NCBI RefSeq assembly: GCF_008520305.1
Contig: NZ_ML703269.1
Coordinates: forward strand, 248,001 to 312,000
DNA: 64,000 nt
Direction of reading: 5' to 3'
Source of the DNA: Mesorhizobium sp. SARCC-RB16n
Lineage (GTDB): Bacteria > Pseudomonadota > Alphaproteobacteria > Rhizobiales > Rhizobiaceae
Shown piece by piece: positions 43,842 through 53,457 of this stretch. Positions within the stretch are counted from its first letter, which is position 1. Every line of letters starts with the position of its first letter. The notes under the pieces were generated by a model that was not told the DNA's origin, did no database searches, and was given only the letters and a program-made list of their open reading frames with translations. Position numbers and translations under genes: made by a program.

Positions 43842-45059
43842 ATGGAAGAATTTCACAAGGTCCGCCGGCTTCCGCCTTACGTGTTCGAGCAGGTCAACCG
43901 GCTCAAGGCCAGCGCCCGTTCGCGCGGTGCCGACATCGTCGACCTCGGCATGGGCAATCCGGACCTGCCGACGCCCAAGGCCATCGTAGACAAATTGTGT
44001 GAGGTGGTGCGCGATCCGCGCACGCACCGCTATTCCTCATCGCGCGGCATACCCGGCCTGCGCCGCGCCCAGGCCAACTACTATGCCCGCCGCTTCGGCG
44101 TGAAGCTCAACCCCGACACCCAAGTGGTGGCCACGCTTGGCTCGAAGGAAGGCTTCGCCAACATGGCGCAGGCGATCACCGCGCCCGGCGATGTCATCCT
44201 GTGCCCCAACCCGACCTATCCGATCCATGCCTTCGGCTTCATCATGTCGGGCGGCGTCATCCGCTCGCTGCAGGTCGAGCCCAATGACGGCTTCATTCCC
44301 GCGCTCGAGCGCGGCGTCCGACATTCGATCCCGAAACCGCTGGCGCTGATCCTCAACTATCCGTCGAACCCGACGGCATTGGTCGCCTCGCTCGATTTCT
44401 ACAAGGACGTGGTGGCCTTCGCCAAGAAGAACGACATCATCATCCTGTCCGACCTTGCCTATTCAGAAATCTATTTCGACGGCAATCCGCCGCCCTCGGT
44501 ATTGCAGGTGCCGGGCGCCATGGACGTCTGCGTCGAGTTCACCTCGATGTCGAAGACCTTCTCCATGCCCGGCTGGCGCATGGGCTTCGCGGTCGGCAAC
44601 GAGCGGCTGATCTCGGCGCTGACCCGGGTCAAATCCTATCTCGATTACGGCGCCTTCACGCCGATCCAGGTGGCGGCTGCGCACGCGCTCAATGGCGACG
44701 GCGCCGACATCGCCGAGGTGCGCGACATCTATCACAAGCGCCGCGACGTGATGGTCGATGCGTTCGGCCGCGCCGGATGGACCATTCCGGCACCAGCGGC
44801 CTCGATGTTCGCCTGGGCGCCAATCCCGGAGCCGTTCCGGCATCTTGGATCCCTCGAATTCTCCAAGCTGCTCATTGAGCACGCCGACGTGGCGGTGGCG
44901 CCCGGTGTCGGTTTCGGCGAGCATGGCGACGATTTCGTGCGCGTGGCGCTGGTCGAGAACGAGCACCGGATCCGCCAGGCGGCGCGCAACATCAAGCGGT
45001 TCCTGTCGACCAGCGCCAAGCAGCCCAACAACGTGGTGCCGCTTTCCGCCCACCGATAA
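43842..45059 (+). CDS. PLP-dependent aminotransferase, LL-diaminopimelate/alanine type
   Basis: Fold-type I class I/II aminotransferase of 405 residues. Visible landmarks are GMGNPDLPTP, LGSKEGFANMAQAI (PLP phosphate site), LNYPSNPTA and the lysine motif SMSKTFSMPGWRMGF. The sequence best fits the AlaC/DapL-like group; its exact keto-acid partner cannot be told. It lies 37 bp upstream of hom, so a role in aspartate-family amino acid metabolism is likely. Confidence 0.9.
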   Translation: MEEFHKVRRLPPYVFEQVNRLKASARSRGADIVDLGMGNPDLPTPKAIVDKLCEVVRDPRTHRYSSSRGIPGLRRAQANYYARRFGVKLNPDTQVVATLGSKEGFANMAQAITAPGDVILCPNPTYPIHAFGFIMSGGVIRSLQVEPNDGFIPALERGVRHSIPKPLALILNYPSNPTALVASLDFYKDVVAFAKKNDIIILSDLAYSEIYFDGNPPPSVLQVPGAMDVCVEFTSMSKTFSMPGWRMGFAVGNERLISALTRVKSYLDYGAFTPIQVAAAHALNGDGADIAEVRDIYHKRRDVMVDAFGRAGWTIPAPAASMFAWAPIPEPFRHLGSLEFSKLLIEHADVAVAPGVGFGEHGDDFVRVALVENEHRIRQAARNIKRFLSTSAKQPNNVVPLSAHR

Positions 45060-45096
45060 ATACAAATTCGATCTGATTTGAGGGGCGACGCCTTCC

Positions 45097-46410
45097 ATGG
45101 CTGAAGCACTGCGTGTTGGAATTGCCGGACTTGGCACGGTCGGTGCATCGGTGGCGCGCGTGTTGCGCGACAAGGCTGCGGAGCTGACCCGCCAATGCGG
45201 GCGCGACATCATCGTGTCGGCGGTTTCGGCACGCGACCGCAAACGCGACCGTGGCATCGATCTTGGCGCCGCGAATTGGTTCGACGATCCGGTGAAGATG
45301 GCGCAGACCGCCGAGATCGACGTTTTCGTCGAGCTGATCGGTGGCGATGAGGGGCCGGCGCGTGCCTCGGTGAAGGCTGCGCTCGAAGCCGGCCGCCATG
45401 TCGTCACCGCCAACAAGGCGCTGCTTGCCAAGCATGGCGTGGCGCTTGCCGAAATCGCCGAGAAGAAGGGCGTGCTGCTCAACTACGAGGCCGCGGTGGC
45501 AGGCGGCATCCCGGTGATCAAGACGATGCGCGAAGCGATGGCCGGCAACTCGGTCAACCGTGTGTTCGGCATTCTCAACGGCACCTGCAACTATATCCTG
45601 ACCCGCATGGAGGCCGAGGGCGTCTCCTTCGACGTCGTGCTGAAGGACGCGCAGCGGCTGGGGTATGCCGAAGCCGATCCGACCTTCGACATCGAGGGCC
45701 ATGACACCGCGCACAAGCTATCGATCCTGACCAGCCTTGCCTTCGGCACCAGGATTGCCGCCAACGACATCTACATGGAAGGCATTTCCAACATCACCCA
45801 GGCCGACATCCGCGCGGCAGGCGATCTCGGCTACCGGATCAAGCTGCTCGGCGTCGCCCAGCGCACCGAAAGCGGCATCGAGCAGCGCGTGCATCCTACC
45901 ATGGTGCCGACGGCTTCCGTCATCGCCCAGGTGCATGGCGTCACCAATGCGGTGGCAATCGAGACCGATATTTTGGGCGAACTGCTGCTCTCCGGCCCCG
46001 GCGCCGGCGGCAATGCCACCGCTTCGGCGGTCATCGGCGACGTGGCCGACATCGCCAAGAGCCGGCCGGGCTTCCAGCATGGTCCCGTCTTCGGCCGACC
46101 GGCGAAGGAGCTGAAACCCTACAAGAAGGCGCAGATGCGCAGCCATGCCGGCGGCTACTTCATCCGGCTGACCGTGCATGACCGCATCGGCGTCTTCGCG
46201 GCAATCGCCAAGCGCATGGCCGACAACGATATTTCGCTGGAATCGATCGTCCAGCATGCGGTCAACGGCGAGGCGGCGGCGCAGAAGACGGTGATCCTTG
46301 TCACCCACGAGACCACCGAGGCCGCCGTGCGCAAGGCCGTTGACGGCATCACCAAGGACGGCCATCTGACCGATAAGCCACAGGTCATCCGCATCGAGCG
46401 GGCAGGGTAG
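45097..46410 (+). CDS. hom: Homoserine dehydrogenase
   Basis: Third step of the aspartate pathway to threonine and methionine. The 437-residue protein has an NAD(P)-binding N-terminus (RVGIAGLGTVGASVARVL), the substrate domain (FGILNGTCNYILTRM; GYAEADPTFDIEGHDTAHKL) and a C-terminal ACT domain (about 350-430, YFIRLTVHDRIGVFAAIA), which normally provides threonine feedback inhibition. It follows the aminotransferase gene in a likely operon. Confidence 0.97.
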   Translation: MAEALRVGIAGLGTVGASVARVLRDKAAELTRQCGRDIIVSAVSARDRKRDRGIDLGAANWFDDPVKMAQTAEIDVFVELIGGDEGPARASVKAALEAGRHVVTANKALLAKHGVALAEIAEKKGVLLNYEAAVAGGIPVIKTMREAMAGNSVNRVFGILNGTCNYILTRMEAEGVSFDVVLKDAQRLGYAEADPTFDIEGHDTAHKLSILTSLAFGTRIAANDIYMEGISNITQADIRAAGDLGYRIKLLGVAQRTESGIEQRVHPTMVPTASVIAQVHGVTNAVAIETDILGELLLSGPGAGGNATASAVIGDVADIAKSRPGFQHGPVFGRPAKELKPYKKAQMRSHAGGYFIRLTVHDRIGVFAAIAKRMADNDISLESIVQHAVNGEAAAQKTVILVTHETTEAAVRKAVDGITKDGHLTDKPQVIRIERAG

Positions 46411-46539
46411 CAGGTAGTCCCGTTGCGTTGGGCATAGCCAGCGGTGGCACATTTCGGTTCGGCGAGTACATCCCGCCACCGCCCGGAACGAATTGGCGTC
46501 GGCGCCGTTCTCTTGGTCAGCAACCAAGGGAGCCACTTC

Positions 46540-46896
46540 ATGGCCGATACCAACAAATCCGATAGCCCTGACATCGGCGACATCCAGAAGACACTGGAAA
46601 AGCAGATCGCCGACCTGCGCAAGGAGATCACCAAGATCAACAAGAGCATTTCGGCTCGTAGCGCGGAAATGCTCGACGATGCCAGCGAACAGGCATCGGA
46701 TTTCTACGATACAGCCGCTTCCCGTGCCTCGCGGACAGCGCAGCAGTTGCGCAGCCAGGCCCAGGCGGTTTCGGAAGTCGCGCGAGAAAATCCGGGCACG
46801 ACGACCGCCGTGGTTGGCGTGATCGGCCTGCTCGGCTTTCTGGCCGGGATTGCCGTCGGCCAGTCGATGAACGACACGTCGCGCCGCTGGTATTGA
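46540..46896 (+). CDS. ElaB/YqjD/DUF883-like membrane-anchored protein
   Basis: A 118-residue protein with a long helical, probably coiled-coil N-terminus (EKQIADLRKEITKINKSI; QASDFYDTAASRASRTAQQL) and one C-terminal membrane helix (TAVVGVIGLLGFLAGIAVG). The layout matches DUF883 proteins, some of which tether ribosomes to the membrane in stationary phase. AAGGGA precedes the ATG. A GC-rich stem lies just after the stop. Confidence 0.83.
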   Translation: MADTNKSDSPDIGDIQKTLEKQIADLRKEITKINKSISARSAEMLDDASEQASDFYDTAASRASRTAQQLRSQAQAVSEVARENPGTTTAVVGVIGLLGFLAGIAVGQSMNDTSRRWY

Positions 46897-46910
46897 TCGC
46901 ACCGACACCC

Positions 46911-46933
46911 GAGCCGGCGTTGCCGGCTCGTTT
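46911..46933 (+). terminator. Probable terminator after DUF883-like gene
   Basis: GAGCCGGC and GCCGGCTC form a perfect 8-bp stem around GTT, followed by GTTTCCC. The T-run is short and interrupted, so strength is uncertain. Confidence 0.55.
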
Positions 46934-46966
46934 CCCATTTCAGGAAATCATTTGAAGGAGGGCACC

Positions 46967-47134
46967 ATGGCTTCGTCCGTGTTGATAGGTATCCTGATCA
47001 CATTTCTGGTCATCATTCTCGTTCTCTATCTGGTGCAGCGACTGCCGCTCGACGCCAGGATGAGACAGATCGTGCAGATCATCGTCATCATCATCGGCAT
47101 TATTTCGCTGCTTAAATACCTCGCGGTTTTCTAG
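46967..47134 (+). CDS. Thivi_2564-family small membrane protein
   Basis: A 55-residue protein consisting of two hydrophobic helices (SVLIGILITFLVIILVLYLV and IVQIIVIIIGIISLLKYLAV) joined by a short charged loop (QRLPLDARMRQ). This layout and loop match the Thivi_2564 family of unknown function. AAGGAGGG sits seven bases before the ATG at 46967. A strong terminator follows. Confidence 0.85.
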   Translation: MASSVLIGILITFLVIILVLYLVQRLPLDARMRQIVQIIVIIIGIISLLKYLAVF

Positions 47135-47163
47135 ACCGCGAAGGACGGTAATTGCCCGTTTCC

Positions 47164-47204
47164 TGCCGGCCCGGTTCGTCTCTGACCGGGCCGGCATTGT
47201 TTCA
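47164..47204 (+). terminator. Intrinsic terminator after small membrane protein gene
   Basis: TGCCGGCCCGGT pairs perfectly with ACCGGGCCGGCA (12 bp) around a 9-base loop and is followed by TTGTTTC. Confidence 0.75.
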
Positions 47205-47336
47205 AGAACGTGGTTCAATCGATTGATATTGCTATCCTTTCGATAAAACTCCCAGCAGGTCTTGCCGTTGTCATGCTCGTTTGACAAAACAAGCGCGCCT
47301 CCGGCGGGAGGCGACGTCAAACGAGGATTTGCCGAA

Positions 47337-48320
47337 ATGAATGTGGCCCAGAACATCGTCGCCGGCCTTGACCGGATACTCACCATGGAACTGGTGCGCG
47401 TCACCGAACGGGCTGCCGTCGCGGCCGCCCGGCTGCGCGGCCGCGGCGACGAGAAGGCTGCCGATCAGGTCGCCGTCGATGCCATGCGCGAGGAGCTCAA
47501 CCGCCTCGCCATCCAGGGCACGGTGGTGATCGGCGAGGGCGAGCGGGACGAGGCGCCCATGCTCTATATCGGCGAGGAGGTCGGTACCGGCAAAGGCCCG
47601 GCGGTCGATATCGCGCTTGATCCGCTCGAAGGCACGACGATTTGCGCCAAGAACCTGCCGAACGCGCTCGCCGTGATCGCGATCGCCGAGAAGGGCAGCC
47701 TGCTGTTCGCGCCCGACGTCTACATGGACAAGATCGCGGTCGGTCCGGGTTACGTCGAAGGCGTCATCGATATCGATGCCTCGCCGGCCGACAACATCGC
47801 CAGCCTCGCCCGGGCGAAGGGCGTCGCTGTGTCCGACATCACGGCCTGCATCCTCGACCGGCCGCGTCACGCCAAGCTGATCGACGCCGTGCGCGCCACG
47901 GGTGCCGCGATCCGGCTGATCGGCGACGGCGATGTCGCCGGCGTCATTCACACCACCGACCCGGAAGAAACCGGCATCGACATCTATCTCGGCACCGGCG
48001 GCGCGCCGGAAGGCGTTCTGGCCGCGGCCGCGCTGCGCTGCACTGGCGGCCAGATGCAGGGCAGGCTGATCCTCGATACGCCGGAGAAGATCGCACGCGC
48101 GGCAAAAATGGGGATTGCCGATCCGAAGCGGGTTTATCGGGCCGAGGACATGGCGCGCGGCGACGTGCTGTTCGCGGCCACCGGCGTCACCGACGGCAAC
48201 ATGCTGGCGGGCGTCAAGTTCGGCCGTACCTATATAACCACGCACACGATCGTCTTGCGCTCCTCATCGCGGACCGTGCGGGAGATCAAGGCCCGGCATC
48301 AGGATCCGGATAAGTTCTAA
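47337..48320 (+). CDS. glpX: Class II fructose-1,6-bisphosphatase GlpX
   Basis: Gluconeogenic phosphatase of 327 residues. Metal-site motifs are VVIGEGERDEAPML (about residues 62-75) and the substrate motif VDIALDPLEGTT (about 90-101); LFAATGVTDGNMLAGVKF is near the C-terminus. It may also act on sedoheptulose bisphosphate. ATG 47337 has CGAGGA upstream; the frame is open further upstream without family sequence. The hom-glpX-recJ order is typical of rhizobia. Confidence 0.96.
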   Translation: MNVAQNIVAGLDRILTMELVRVTERAAVAAARLRGRGDEKAADQVAVDAMREELNRLAIQGTVVIGEGERDEAPMLYIGEEVGTGKGPAVDIALDPLEGTTICAKNLPNALAVIAIAEKGSLLFAPDVYMDKIAVGPGYVEGVIDIDASPADNIASLARAKGVAVSDITACILDRPRHAKLIDAVRATGAAIRLIGDGDVAGVIHTTDPEETGIDIYLGTGGAPEGVLAAAALRCTGGQMQGRLILDTPEKIARAAKMGIADPKRVYRAEDMARGDVLFAATGVTDGNMLAGVKFGRTYITTHTIVLRSSSRTVREIKARHQDPDKF

Positions 48321-48391
48321 AGCCTGCTTGCGAAGCCGCACCGCAGTTGTTAGCCATCTGGCTGCATCTGAACCTGGCCGCGCAAGGACTA

Positions 48392-48619
48392 ATGATGAAG
48401 GCGTTCGACTGGCACGCGGATCCGATTTCGCGTGCCACTCCTGTCACGAAATCCTTTCGCAATACCCAGAACGTGCGCCGCTTTCTCACCCGCGAATGCG
48501 GCGACACGTTCAGGTTCGATCGATCCTTCATGGCCTGGCTCAAGGACGGTCGGGAAAAGACAATGGGAGATGCAGCCGACGAGTGGATCCAGCGCCAGGC
48601 TGAAAAGTGGAAAGCGTAG
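48392..48619 (+). CDS. DUF6434-like small protein
   Basis: A 75-residue soluble protein. The pattern KAFDWHADPISRATPVTKSF, NVRRFLTRECG and DRSFMAWLKDGREKTMGDAADEWIQ matches the SAP/DUF6434-type domain, whose function is unknown. AAGGA lies upstream of paired ATGs at 48392 and 48395. It stands between glpX and the repeat element before recJ. Confidence 0.72.
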   Translation: MMKAFDWHADPISRATPVTKSFRNTQNVRRFLTRECGDTFRFDRSFMAWLKDGREKTMGDAADEWIQRQAEKWKA

Positions 48620-48681
48620 TTCTTCTTGAATTCTTCTGCGATGCCTACTGCCGCGAGCCGCTTGGCTTTGCCCGGCTTTGA

Positions 48682-48775
48682 CCCTAAAGCGCGTCGCGTT
48701 AACGCGACGCGCTTTAGGGCGTTGTTTGTGCATGCCGTAATCCCAAAACCGCTGCGCACTTTTGGGCGACATGCA
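48682..48775. repeat. RIME-like double palindrome, copy 3
   Basis: The first palindrome is a perfect 38-bp inverted repeat (48682-48719) with arm CCCTAAAGCGCGTCGCGTT. The second (48729-48775) pairs TGCATG with CATGCA and carries CCCAAAACC and TTTTGGG arms, nearly identical in the middle to the copy at 10038-10082. Its end supplies an in-frame ATG (48771) upstream of recJ. Confidence 0.75.
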
Positions 48776-48809
48776 TTATCCTGCCGCCAACCATGAGTTG
48801 GCAAAGCGC

Positions 48810-50591
48810 ATGATGGGCGAAAGGCGCCTCTTCCTCGATGTCAGGCAGTCGGCAACCGGTCTCTCCTGGCAGCACCGGCTGACCGAACGGCAGGACATGA
48901 TCGCGCTTGCCATCGCGCAAGGTCATGGCGTGCCCGACATCGTCGCGCGCGTTCTTGCCGGACGCGGCGTTGCCGCCGATGATACCGAGCGATTTCTCGA
49001 CCCGACGATCCGCGACCTGTTGCCGAATCCGGCGTCGCTGACCGACATGGACAAGGCTGCGGCCCGCATCGCGGCAGCGGTGATGGCCAGGGAAAAGGTG
49101 GCGATCTTCGGCGACTACGATGTCGACGGTGCCGCTTCGTCCGCCTTGCTCAAACGGTTCCTGACGCATTTCTCGGTACCTTCGGAAATTTACATCCCTG
49201 ATCGCATCTTCGAAGGGTACGGTCCCAATCCGGACGCGATGCGCGAACTCGTCTCGCGCGGCGCGACGCTGATCGTTACCGTGGATTGCGGCACCAACAG
49301 TGCTGTTTCCGTCGATGCGGCCAATGAGGCCGGCGCCGACGTCGTGGTGCTCGACCATCATCAGGTTGGCGGCGCTTTGCCGGCGGCAATTGCCATCGTC
49401 AATCCAAACCGTGACGACGATCTTTCCGGGCAGGGCCACCTCTGTGCCGCCGGCGTGGTCTTCCTTGCGCTGGTACAAACCGCGAAGGTGCTGCGCGCGA
49501 TGACCGACGCCACGCCGCCGGACCTGCTTTCGTTGCTCGATCTCGTGGCGCTTGCCACCGTCTGCGACGTGGTGCCGCTCACCGGCGTCAATCGCGCTTT
49601 CGTCGTCAAGGGCCTGCAGGTGGCGCGGCAGCAGAAGAATGAAGGGATGGCTGCCCTTGCGCGGGTGTCACGCATCGGCGAGCCGATCGGTACCTTCCAT
49701 CTCGCCTATCTGATCGGCCCGCGCATCAATGCGGGCGGGCGCATCGGCGATGCGGCGCTCGGCAGCCGCTTGCTTGCAACGGACGATCCGGTCGAGGCGC
49801 TGACCATCGCCGAGACGCTCGACCGGTTGAACCAGGAACGGCAGCTGATGGAGCAGGAGATGCTCGCCGCCGCACGCGCCGAGGCCGATGCCGAGCTCGC
49901 GGGCGGCAGCGGCCCGGCGATCGTCGTCACCGCCAGCAACAACTGGCATCCCGGCATTGTCGGCCTGCTTGCCTCACGATTGAAGGATCATGCGCGCCGG
50001 CCGGCCTTTGCCATCGCCTTCAACGCTCTGGGCATCGGTACCGGTTCGGGCCGTTCGGTGTCGGGTTTCGATCTTGGCCGGCTGGTACGCGAAGCCGCCA
50101 ATGCCGGGCTCATCGTCAAGGGCGGCGGCCATGGCATGGCGGCCGGCATCACCGTGGAGCGGGCAAGGCTGGGCGAGCTCAGGGCCTTCTTCGAGGAGCG
50201 GGCGGCCGCCGACGTTTTCCGGTTGCAGGATGAGGAAAGCCTGGCGATCGATGGCGCGCTTGCCGCGGAGGGCGCGACGCTCGGCCTGCTCGATGCGCTG
50301 GAAAAGGCGGGGCCCTTCGGCGCCGGCCATGTCGCGCCGGTTTTCGTACTGCCGCGCCATCGGCTGGTCGATATCAGGCCGGTCGGCACCAACCATATTC
50401 GCGCCGACTTGCAGTCGGAGAGCGGCGGCCGCATCCAGGCGATCGCCTTTCGCGCCGTTGACACGGTGCTTGGCGAATTCCTGTTCAAGAACCGTGGCAA
50501 GACGGTGCATGTCGCCGGCTCGCTGTCGGGCAATTACTGGAACGGCAGCCGCACGGTGCAGTTTCGCATGATCGACGCTGCGCGGGCGTAG
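48810..50591 (+). CDS. recJ: Single-stranded-DNA-specific exonuclease RecJ
   Basis: 5'-3' ssDNA exonuclease for recombination and mismatch repair. The 593-residue protein has the DHH core: VAIFGDYDVDGAASSALL, then VTVDCGTNS and VVLDHHQVGG, then the DHHA1 region with IVKGGGHGMAAGITVE and an OB-fold-like C-terminus (VHVAGSLSGNYWNGSRTVQF). Start chosen at ATG 48810 (MMGERRLFLDV); the frame is open further upstream into the palindromic repeat, where the ATG at 48771 is a possible but less natural start. Confidence 0.93.
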   Translation: MMGERRLFLDVRQSATGLSWQHRLTERQDMIALAIAQGHGVPDIVARVLAGRGVAADDTERFLDPTIRDLLPNPASLTDMDKAAARIAAAVMAREKVAIFGDYDVDGAASSALLKRFLTHFSVPSEIYIPDRIFEGYGPNPDAMRELVSRGATLIVTVDCGTNSAVSVDAANEAGADVVVLDHHQVGGALPAAIAIVNPNRDDDLSGQGHLCAAGVVFLALVQTAKVLRAMTDATPPDLLSLLDLVALATVCDVVPLTGVNRAFVVKGLQVARQQKNEGMAALARVSRIGEPIGTFHLAYLIGPRINAGGRIGDAALGSRLLATDDPVEALTIAETLDRLNQERQLMEQEMLAAARAEADAELAGGSGPAIVVTASNNWHPGIVGLLASRLKDHARRPAFAIAFNALGIGTGSGRSVSGFDLGRLVREAANAGLIVKGGGHGMAAGITVERARLGELRAFFEERAAADVFRLQDEESLAIDGALAAEGATLGLLDALEKAGPFGAGHVAPVFVLPRHRLVDIRPVGTNHIRADLQSESGGRIQAIAFRAVDTVLGEFLFKNRGKTVHVAGSLSGNYWNGSRTVQFRMIDAARA

Positions 50592-50612
50592 CCGCGCCAG
50601 AAACCGCGCAAT

Positions 50613-51170
50613 TCACCCGGCGGGTGCATAACGCAGCAGCGTCACGCCCTGGGCTAGGCTCTGCGTGCCGACCGGTTTCAGCGTCAGCGACAGGCCGGAT
50701 TGGAAGTATGGCTTGCCGCCACCCAACACCACAGGATGCATGTAGAGCCGGTATTCGTCGATGAGACCGGCTCGTGCCAGAGAGGCCGCAAGATCGGCGC
50801 CGCCTAGAATGACAAGGCCATCGGCCTGCGCCTTGAGAGACCTTACCGTGTTCTCGGCATCGCCACTCCCCAGCCGGGCATTGAGCCCGACTTGTTGAAG
50901 CGTGGTCGAGAAGACGATCTTCGGCGTTTCGCGCCATGCGCGGGCAAAATCCCGCTCGACCTCGGTGGCGCCGGTCTCGCGCTCAGGGCTGTCCCAGAAG
51001 CGCATAGTTTCGTACATGCGCCGTCCGGCCAGCACGGCGGAGGCCTGTCTCATCATGTCGTTGAAATGCTGGTGCAGCTCCGCCTCGGGCACCGGCAAGC
51101 CGATGTCCTCGTCCGATCGGGCGATATAGCCGTCCAACGACGTCAGCATGGAATAGACAATCCTGGCCAT
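50613..51170 (-). CDS. Dihydrofolate reductase family protein (RibD C-terminal-like)
   Basis: A 185-residue protein of the RibD/DHFR-like superfamily. Typical elements are RIVYSMLTSLDGYIARSDED at the N-terminus, AVLAGRRMYETMRFW and DGLVILGGADLAASLARAGL with the LIDEYRLYMHPVVLGGGKPYF block. Substrate unknown; these are usually NADPH-dependent reductases. GGAGG lies six bases upstream of ATG 51170. Convergent with recJ. Confidence 0.9.
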   Translation of the reverse strand: MARIVYSMLTSLDGYIARSDEDIGLPVPEAELHQHFNDMMRQASAVLAGRRMYETMRFWDSPERETGATEVERDFARAWRETPKIVFSTTLQQVGLNARLGSGDAENTVRSLKAQADGLVILGGADLAASLARAGLIDEYRLYMHPVVLGGGKPYFQSGLSLTLKPVGTQSLAQGVTLLRYAPAG

Positions 51171-51262
51171 CGGCACCTCCGCTTTGATTGGCGCAGATCA
51201 CCATAACCAATTGCATTTTGCAATCAGTTTGTGCCGAAGCGAATAGAACTTGGTGAGATTAT

Positions 51263-52237
51263 CTAGGCGAGAACCGTCTGCAGCCGCGTCAGTTCACCGA
51301 TCTGCGCCATCGTCGCCTGATAGCCGAGTTGGATCGCCTCGTCGGCGCGGTGGAATTCGGTGAGGCCGATATGGCTGAGCTTGGGCTGCAGCGACATGTC
51401 GGGCGGATCGCCGGCAAGTCTCGCCCGTGAAATGCGGTCCTGGATGATGTTGAAGGCTTCGACCATCACGCCGGTGATGCCCAGACGCGTCTGGTGCGAT
51501 TGGTGTTGGGCGTCGACCTGGCCGGGCCTTGGCGCATCTTTTTCGATAAGCAGTTCGCCGGCACTGTGTTTGATCACTGCGGCGCGGCCGAACAGGTCGT
51601 AGTGGAGGTTGACCGCCACGACGAGCGGCTGCTCGTAGGCGCGGCAGACGGAAACGGGCACCGGATTGACCAGCGCTCCATCGACCAGCACGCGGCCGTT
51701 GCAATCGACCGGCTCGAACACGCCGGGTAGAGCATAGGACGCGCGCATGGCCGTGATCAGCGAGCCGCTCGACAGCCAGATCTCGTGGCCGGTACGGATT
51801 TCCGATGCGACGCAGACGAATGGTTTGGGCAGATCGTCGAAGCGGATACCGGCCACGTGCTCGCGCAGGCGCGCATCCAGTTTCATGCCGCCGAAGAGGC
51901 CGCTGCCGCGCAGGTTGAGATCGAGCAGGCCGAAGATGCGCCGCCTGGTGAGGCTGCGCGCGAACTCTTCCAGCTCATCCAGTTTGCCGGCGAGATAACA
52001 GCCGCCGACCAAGGCGCCGATCGAGGTGCCGGCGATCATGGAAACTTCGATGCCGGCCTCATCGAGCGCGCGCAGCACGCCGATATGGGCCCAGCCTCTG
52101 GCGCAACCGCCGCCGAGCGCGAGTGATATGCCTGTCTTCCTGGGAGATTTTGTTTCGGATGCGCCGCCGGCCGAGGACAGGCCGTTGGCCTCCCTGACAT
52201 CTGGTCTGTTACGCAATGACGCCCATTCGAGCATCAT
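51263..52237 (-). CDS. Patatin-like phospholipase family protein (RssA-like)
   Basis: Serine acyl hydrolase of 324 residues. The oxyanion loop is LALGGGCARGWAHIGVL (about 38-54), the nucleophile elbow is MIAGTSIGALVGGCYL (GxSxG), and the catalytic aspartate is in VDGALVNPVPV (DGA). Serine-aspartate dyad intact, so probably active. Paired ATGs at 52237/52234 follow GGGAG. Minus-strand neighbours downstream of hisI and folE. Confidence 0.93.
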   Translation of the reverse strand: MMLEWASLRNRPDVREANGLSSAGGASETKSPRKTGISLALGGGCARGWAHIGVLRALDEAGIEVSMIAGTSIGALVGGCYLAGKLDELEEFARSLTRRRIFGLLDLNLRGSGLFGGMKLDARLREHVAGIRFDDLPKPFVCVASEIRTGHEIWLSSGSLITAMRASYALPGVFEPVDCNGRVLVDGALVNPVPVSVCRAYEQPLVVAVNLHYDLFGRAAVIKHSAGELLIEKDAPRPGQVDAQHQSHQTRLGITGVMVEAFNIIQDRISRARLAGDPPDMSLQPKLSHIGLTEFHRADEAIQLGYQATMAQIGELTRLQTVLA

Positions 52238-52318
52238 GATCTCCCTTGTCCCGAGGCTAATATACGGACTGGCCGTATCGAAATGATGAATCTATGTGGT
52301 CGGTGTGAGGCAGAAGGT

Positions 52319-52780
52319 TCAAGCTGATGGCTTTCGATACGTGTTTTCCGCATCGAACAGCGGCTTGCTGCCGTCGTCGGCAAGCGTCCCCTTGCCGTCA
52401 ATCAGCCCCACCGTCCGATAAAAGCATGAACGTCGGCCAGTGTGACAAGTTGCGTCGTGGCCCAACACTTTGACGCGCAACCATATGGCGTCCTGGTCAC
52501 AATCCGTGAGCATCTCGACGACATGCTGGAAATTGCCCGAGGTTTGGCCCTTCTTCCAGAGCGTGTTGCGCGAGCGCGACCAGTAGTGGGCGATACCTGT
52601 CTCCAGCGTCAGCGCCAGCGCCTGCGCATTCATATGCGCGACCATCAGCAGCATGCCGTCGGCGGCGTCGGTGACAACGACGGTGACGAGACCGGCTGCA
52701 TCGAAGCGCGGCGAGAACACCGTGCCTTCCTCCAGCGTCTTCTTGTCTGACGGAGCTTTCGGGAATTCCAGTGCCGACAT
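52319..52780 (-). CDS. hisI: Phosphoribosyl-AMP cyclohydrolase
   Basis: Third step of histidine biosynthesis, opening the purine ring of PR-AMP. The 153-residue protein carries the diagnostic sequences [50 protein letters not shown] and the zinc ligands in [10 protein letters not shown]. It is not fused to HisE, as is usual in alphaproteobacteria. It lies 41 bp downstream of folE on the same strand. Confidence 0.96.
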   Translation of the reverse strand: MSALEFPKAPSDKKTLEEGTVFSPRFDAAGLVTVVVTDAADGMLLMVAHMNAQALALTLETGIAHYWSRSRNTLWKKGQTSGNFQHVVEMLTDCDQDAIWLRVKVLGHDATCHTGRRSCFYRTVGLIDGKGTLADDGSKPLFDAENTYRKPSA

Positions 52781-52821
52781 TGCCGGTCTATTTTCCTGTT
52801 GACCGCGCGTCGGCAAGGGGC

Positions 52822-53457
52822 TTACGCCCCGCCGCCGCGCACCATGGTGACAAAACGAACCTGCTCCTCGGGCGTATCCTTGAAGACGCCGGTGAAGGTG
52901 GAGGTCAGCGTGGTGGAACCTTGCTTGCGGATACCCCGCATCGCCATGCACATGTGCTCGGCCTCGATCATCACGGCAACACCGCGCGGGTTGAGCACGT
53001 CCTGAATGACCCCAGCAATCTGGGCAGTCAGGGCTTCCTGCGTCTGCAGGCGATGGGCAAAGATATCGACGACGCGCGCGATCTTGGACAGGCCGACGAC
53101 CTTGCCGTCGGGCAGATAGCCGACATGCGCCTTGCCGATGATCGGCACCATGTGGTGCTCGCAATGCGAGTGGAACGTGATGTCCTTGACGATGACAAGG
53201 TCATCGTAGCCGGCGACCTCTTCGAAGGTACGGCCAAGCTCCTCGGCCGGGCACATATCGTAGCCGCCGAACATTTCACGGAACGCCTTGGCCACGCGCT
53301 TGGGTGTATCGATCAAACCCTCGCGATCCGGATTGTCGCCGGTCCAGCGCAGCAAGGTGCGCACGGCGGCCTCGACTTCAGCCTCGCTCGGGCGGTCGGT
53401 GACCGGCTTTTCCATGTAGGCGGACTGGGGCATGAGTTTCTTGATGACGGCATCCAT
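52822..53457 (-). CDS. folE: GTP cyclohydrolase I
   Basis: First enzyme of tetrahydrofolate biosynthesis. The 211-residue protein has the zinc- and substrate-binding motif [20 protein letters not shown], then [20 protein letters not shown], and the final zinc cysteine region [16 protein letters not shown]-terminal helices ([20 protein letters not shown]) are normal. It is the upstream gene of folE-hisI, divergent from the Fe-S scaffold gene with about 240 bp between starts. Confidence 0.97.
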   Translation of the reverse strand: MDAVIKKLMPQSAYMEKPVTDRPSEAEVEAAVRTLLRWTGDNPDREGLIDTPKRVAKAFREMFGGYDMCPAEELGRTFEEVAGYDDLVIVKDITFHSHCEHHMVPIIGKAHVGYLPDGKVVGLSKIARVVDIFAHRLQTQEALTAQIAGVIQDVLNPRGVAVMIEAEHMCMAMRGIRKQGSTTLTSTFTGVFKDTPEEQVRFVTMVRGGGA

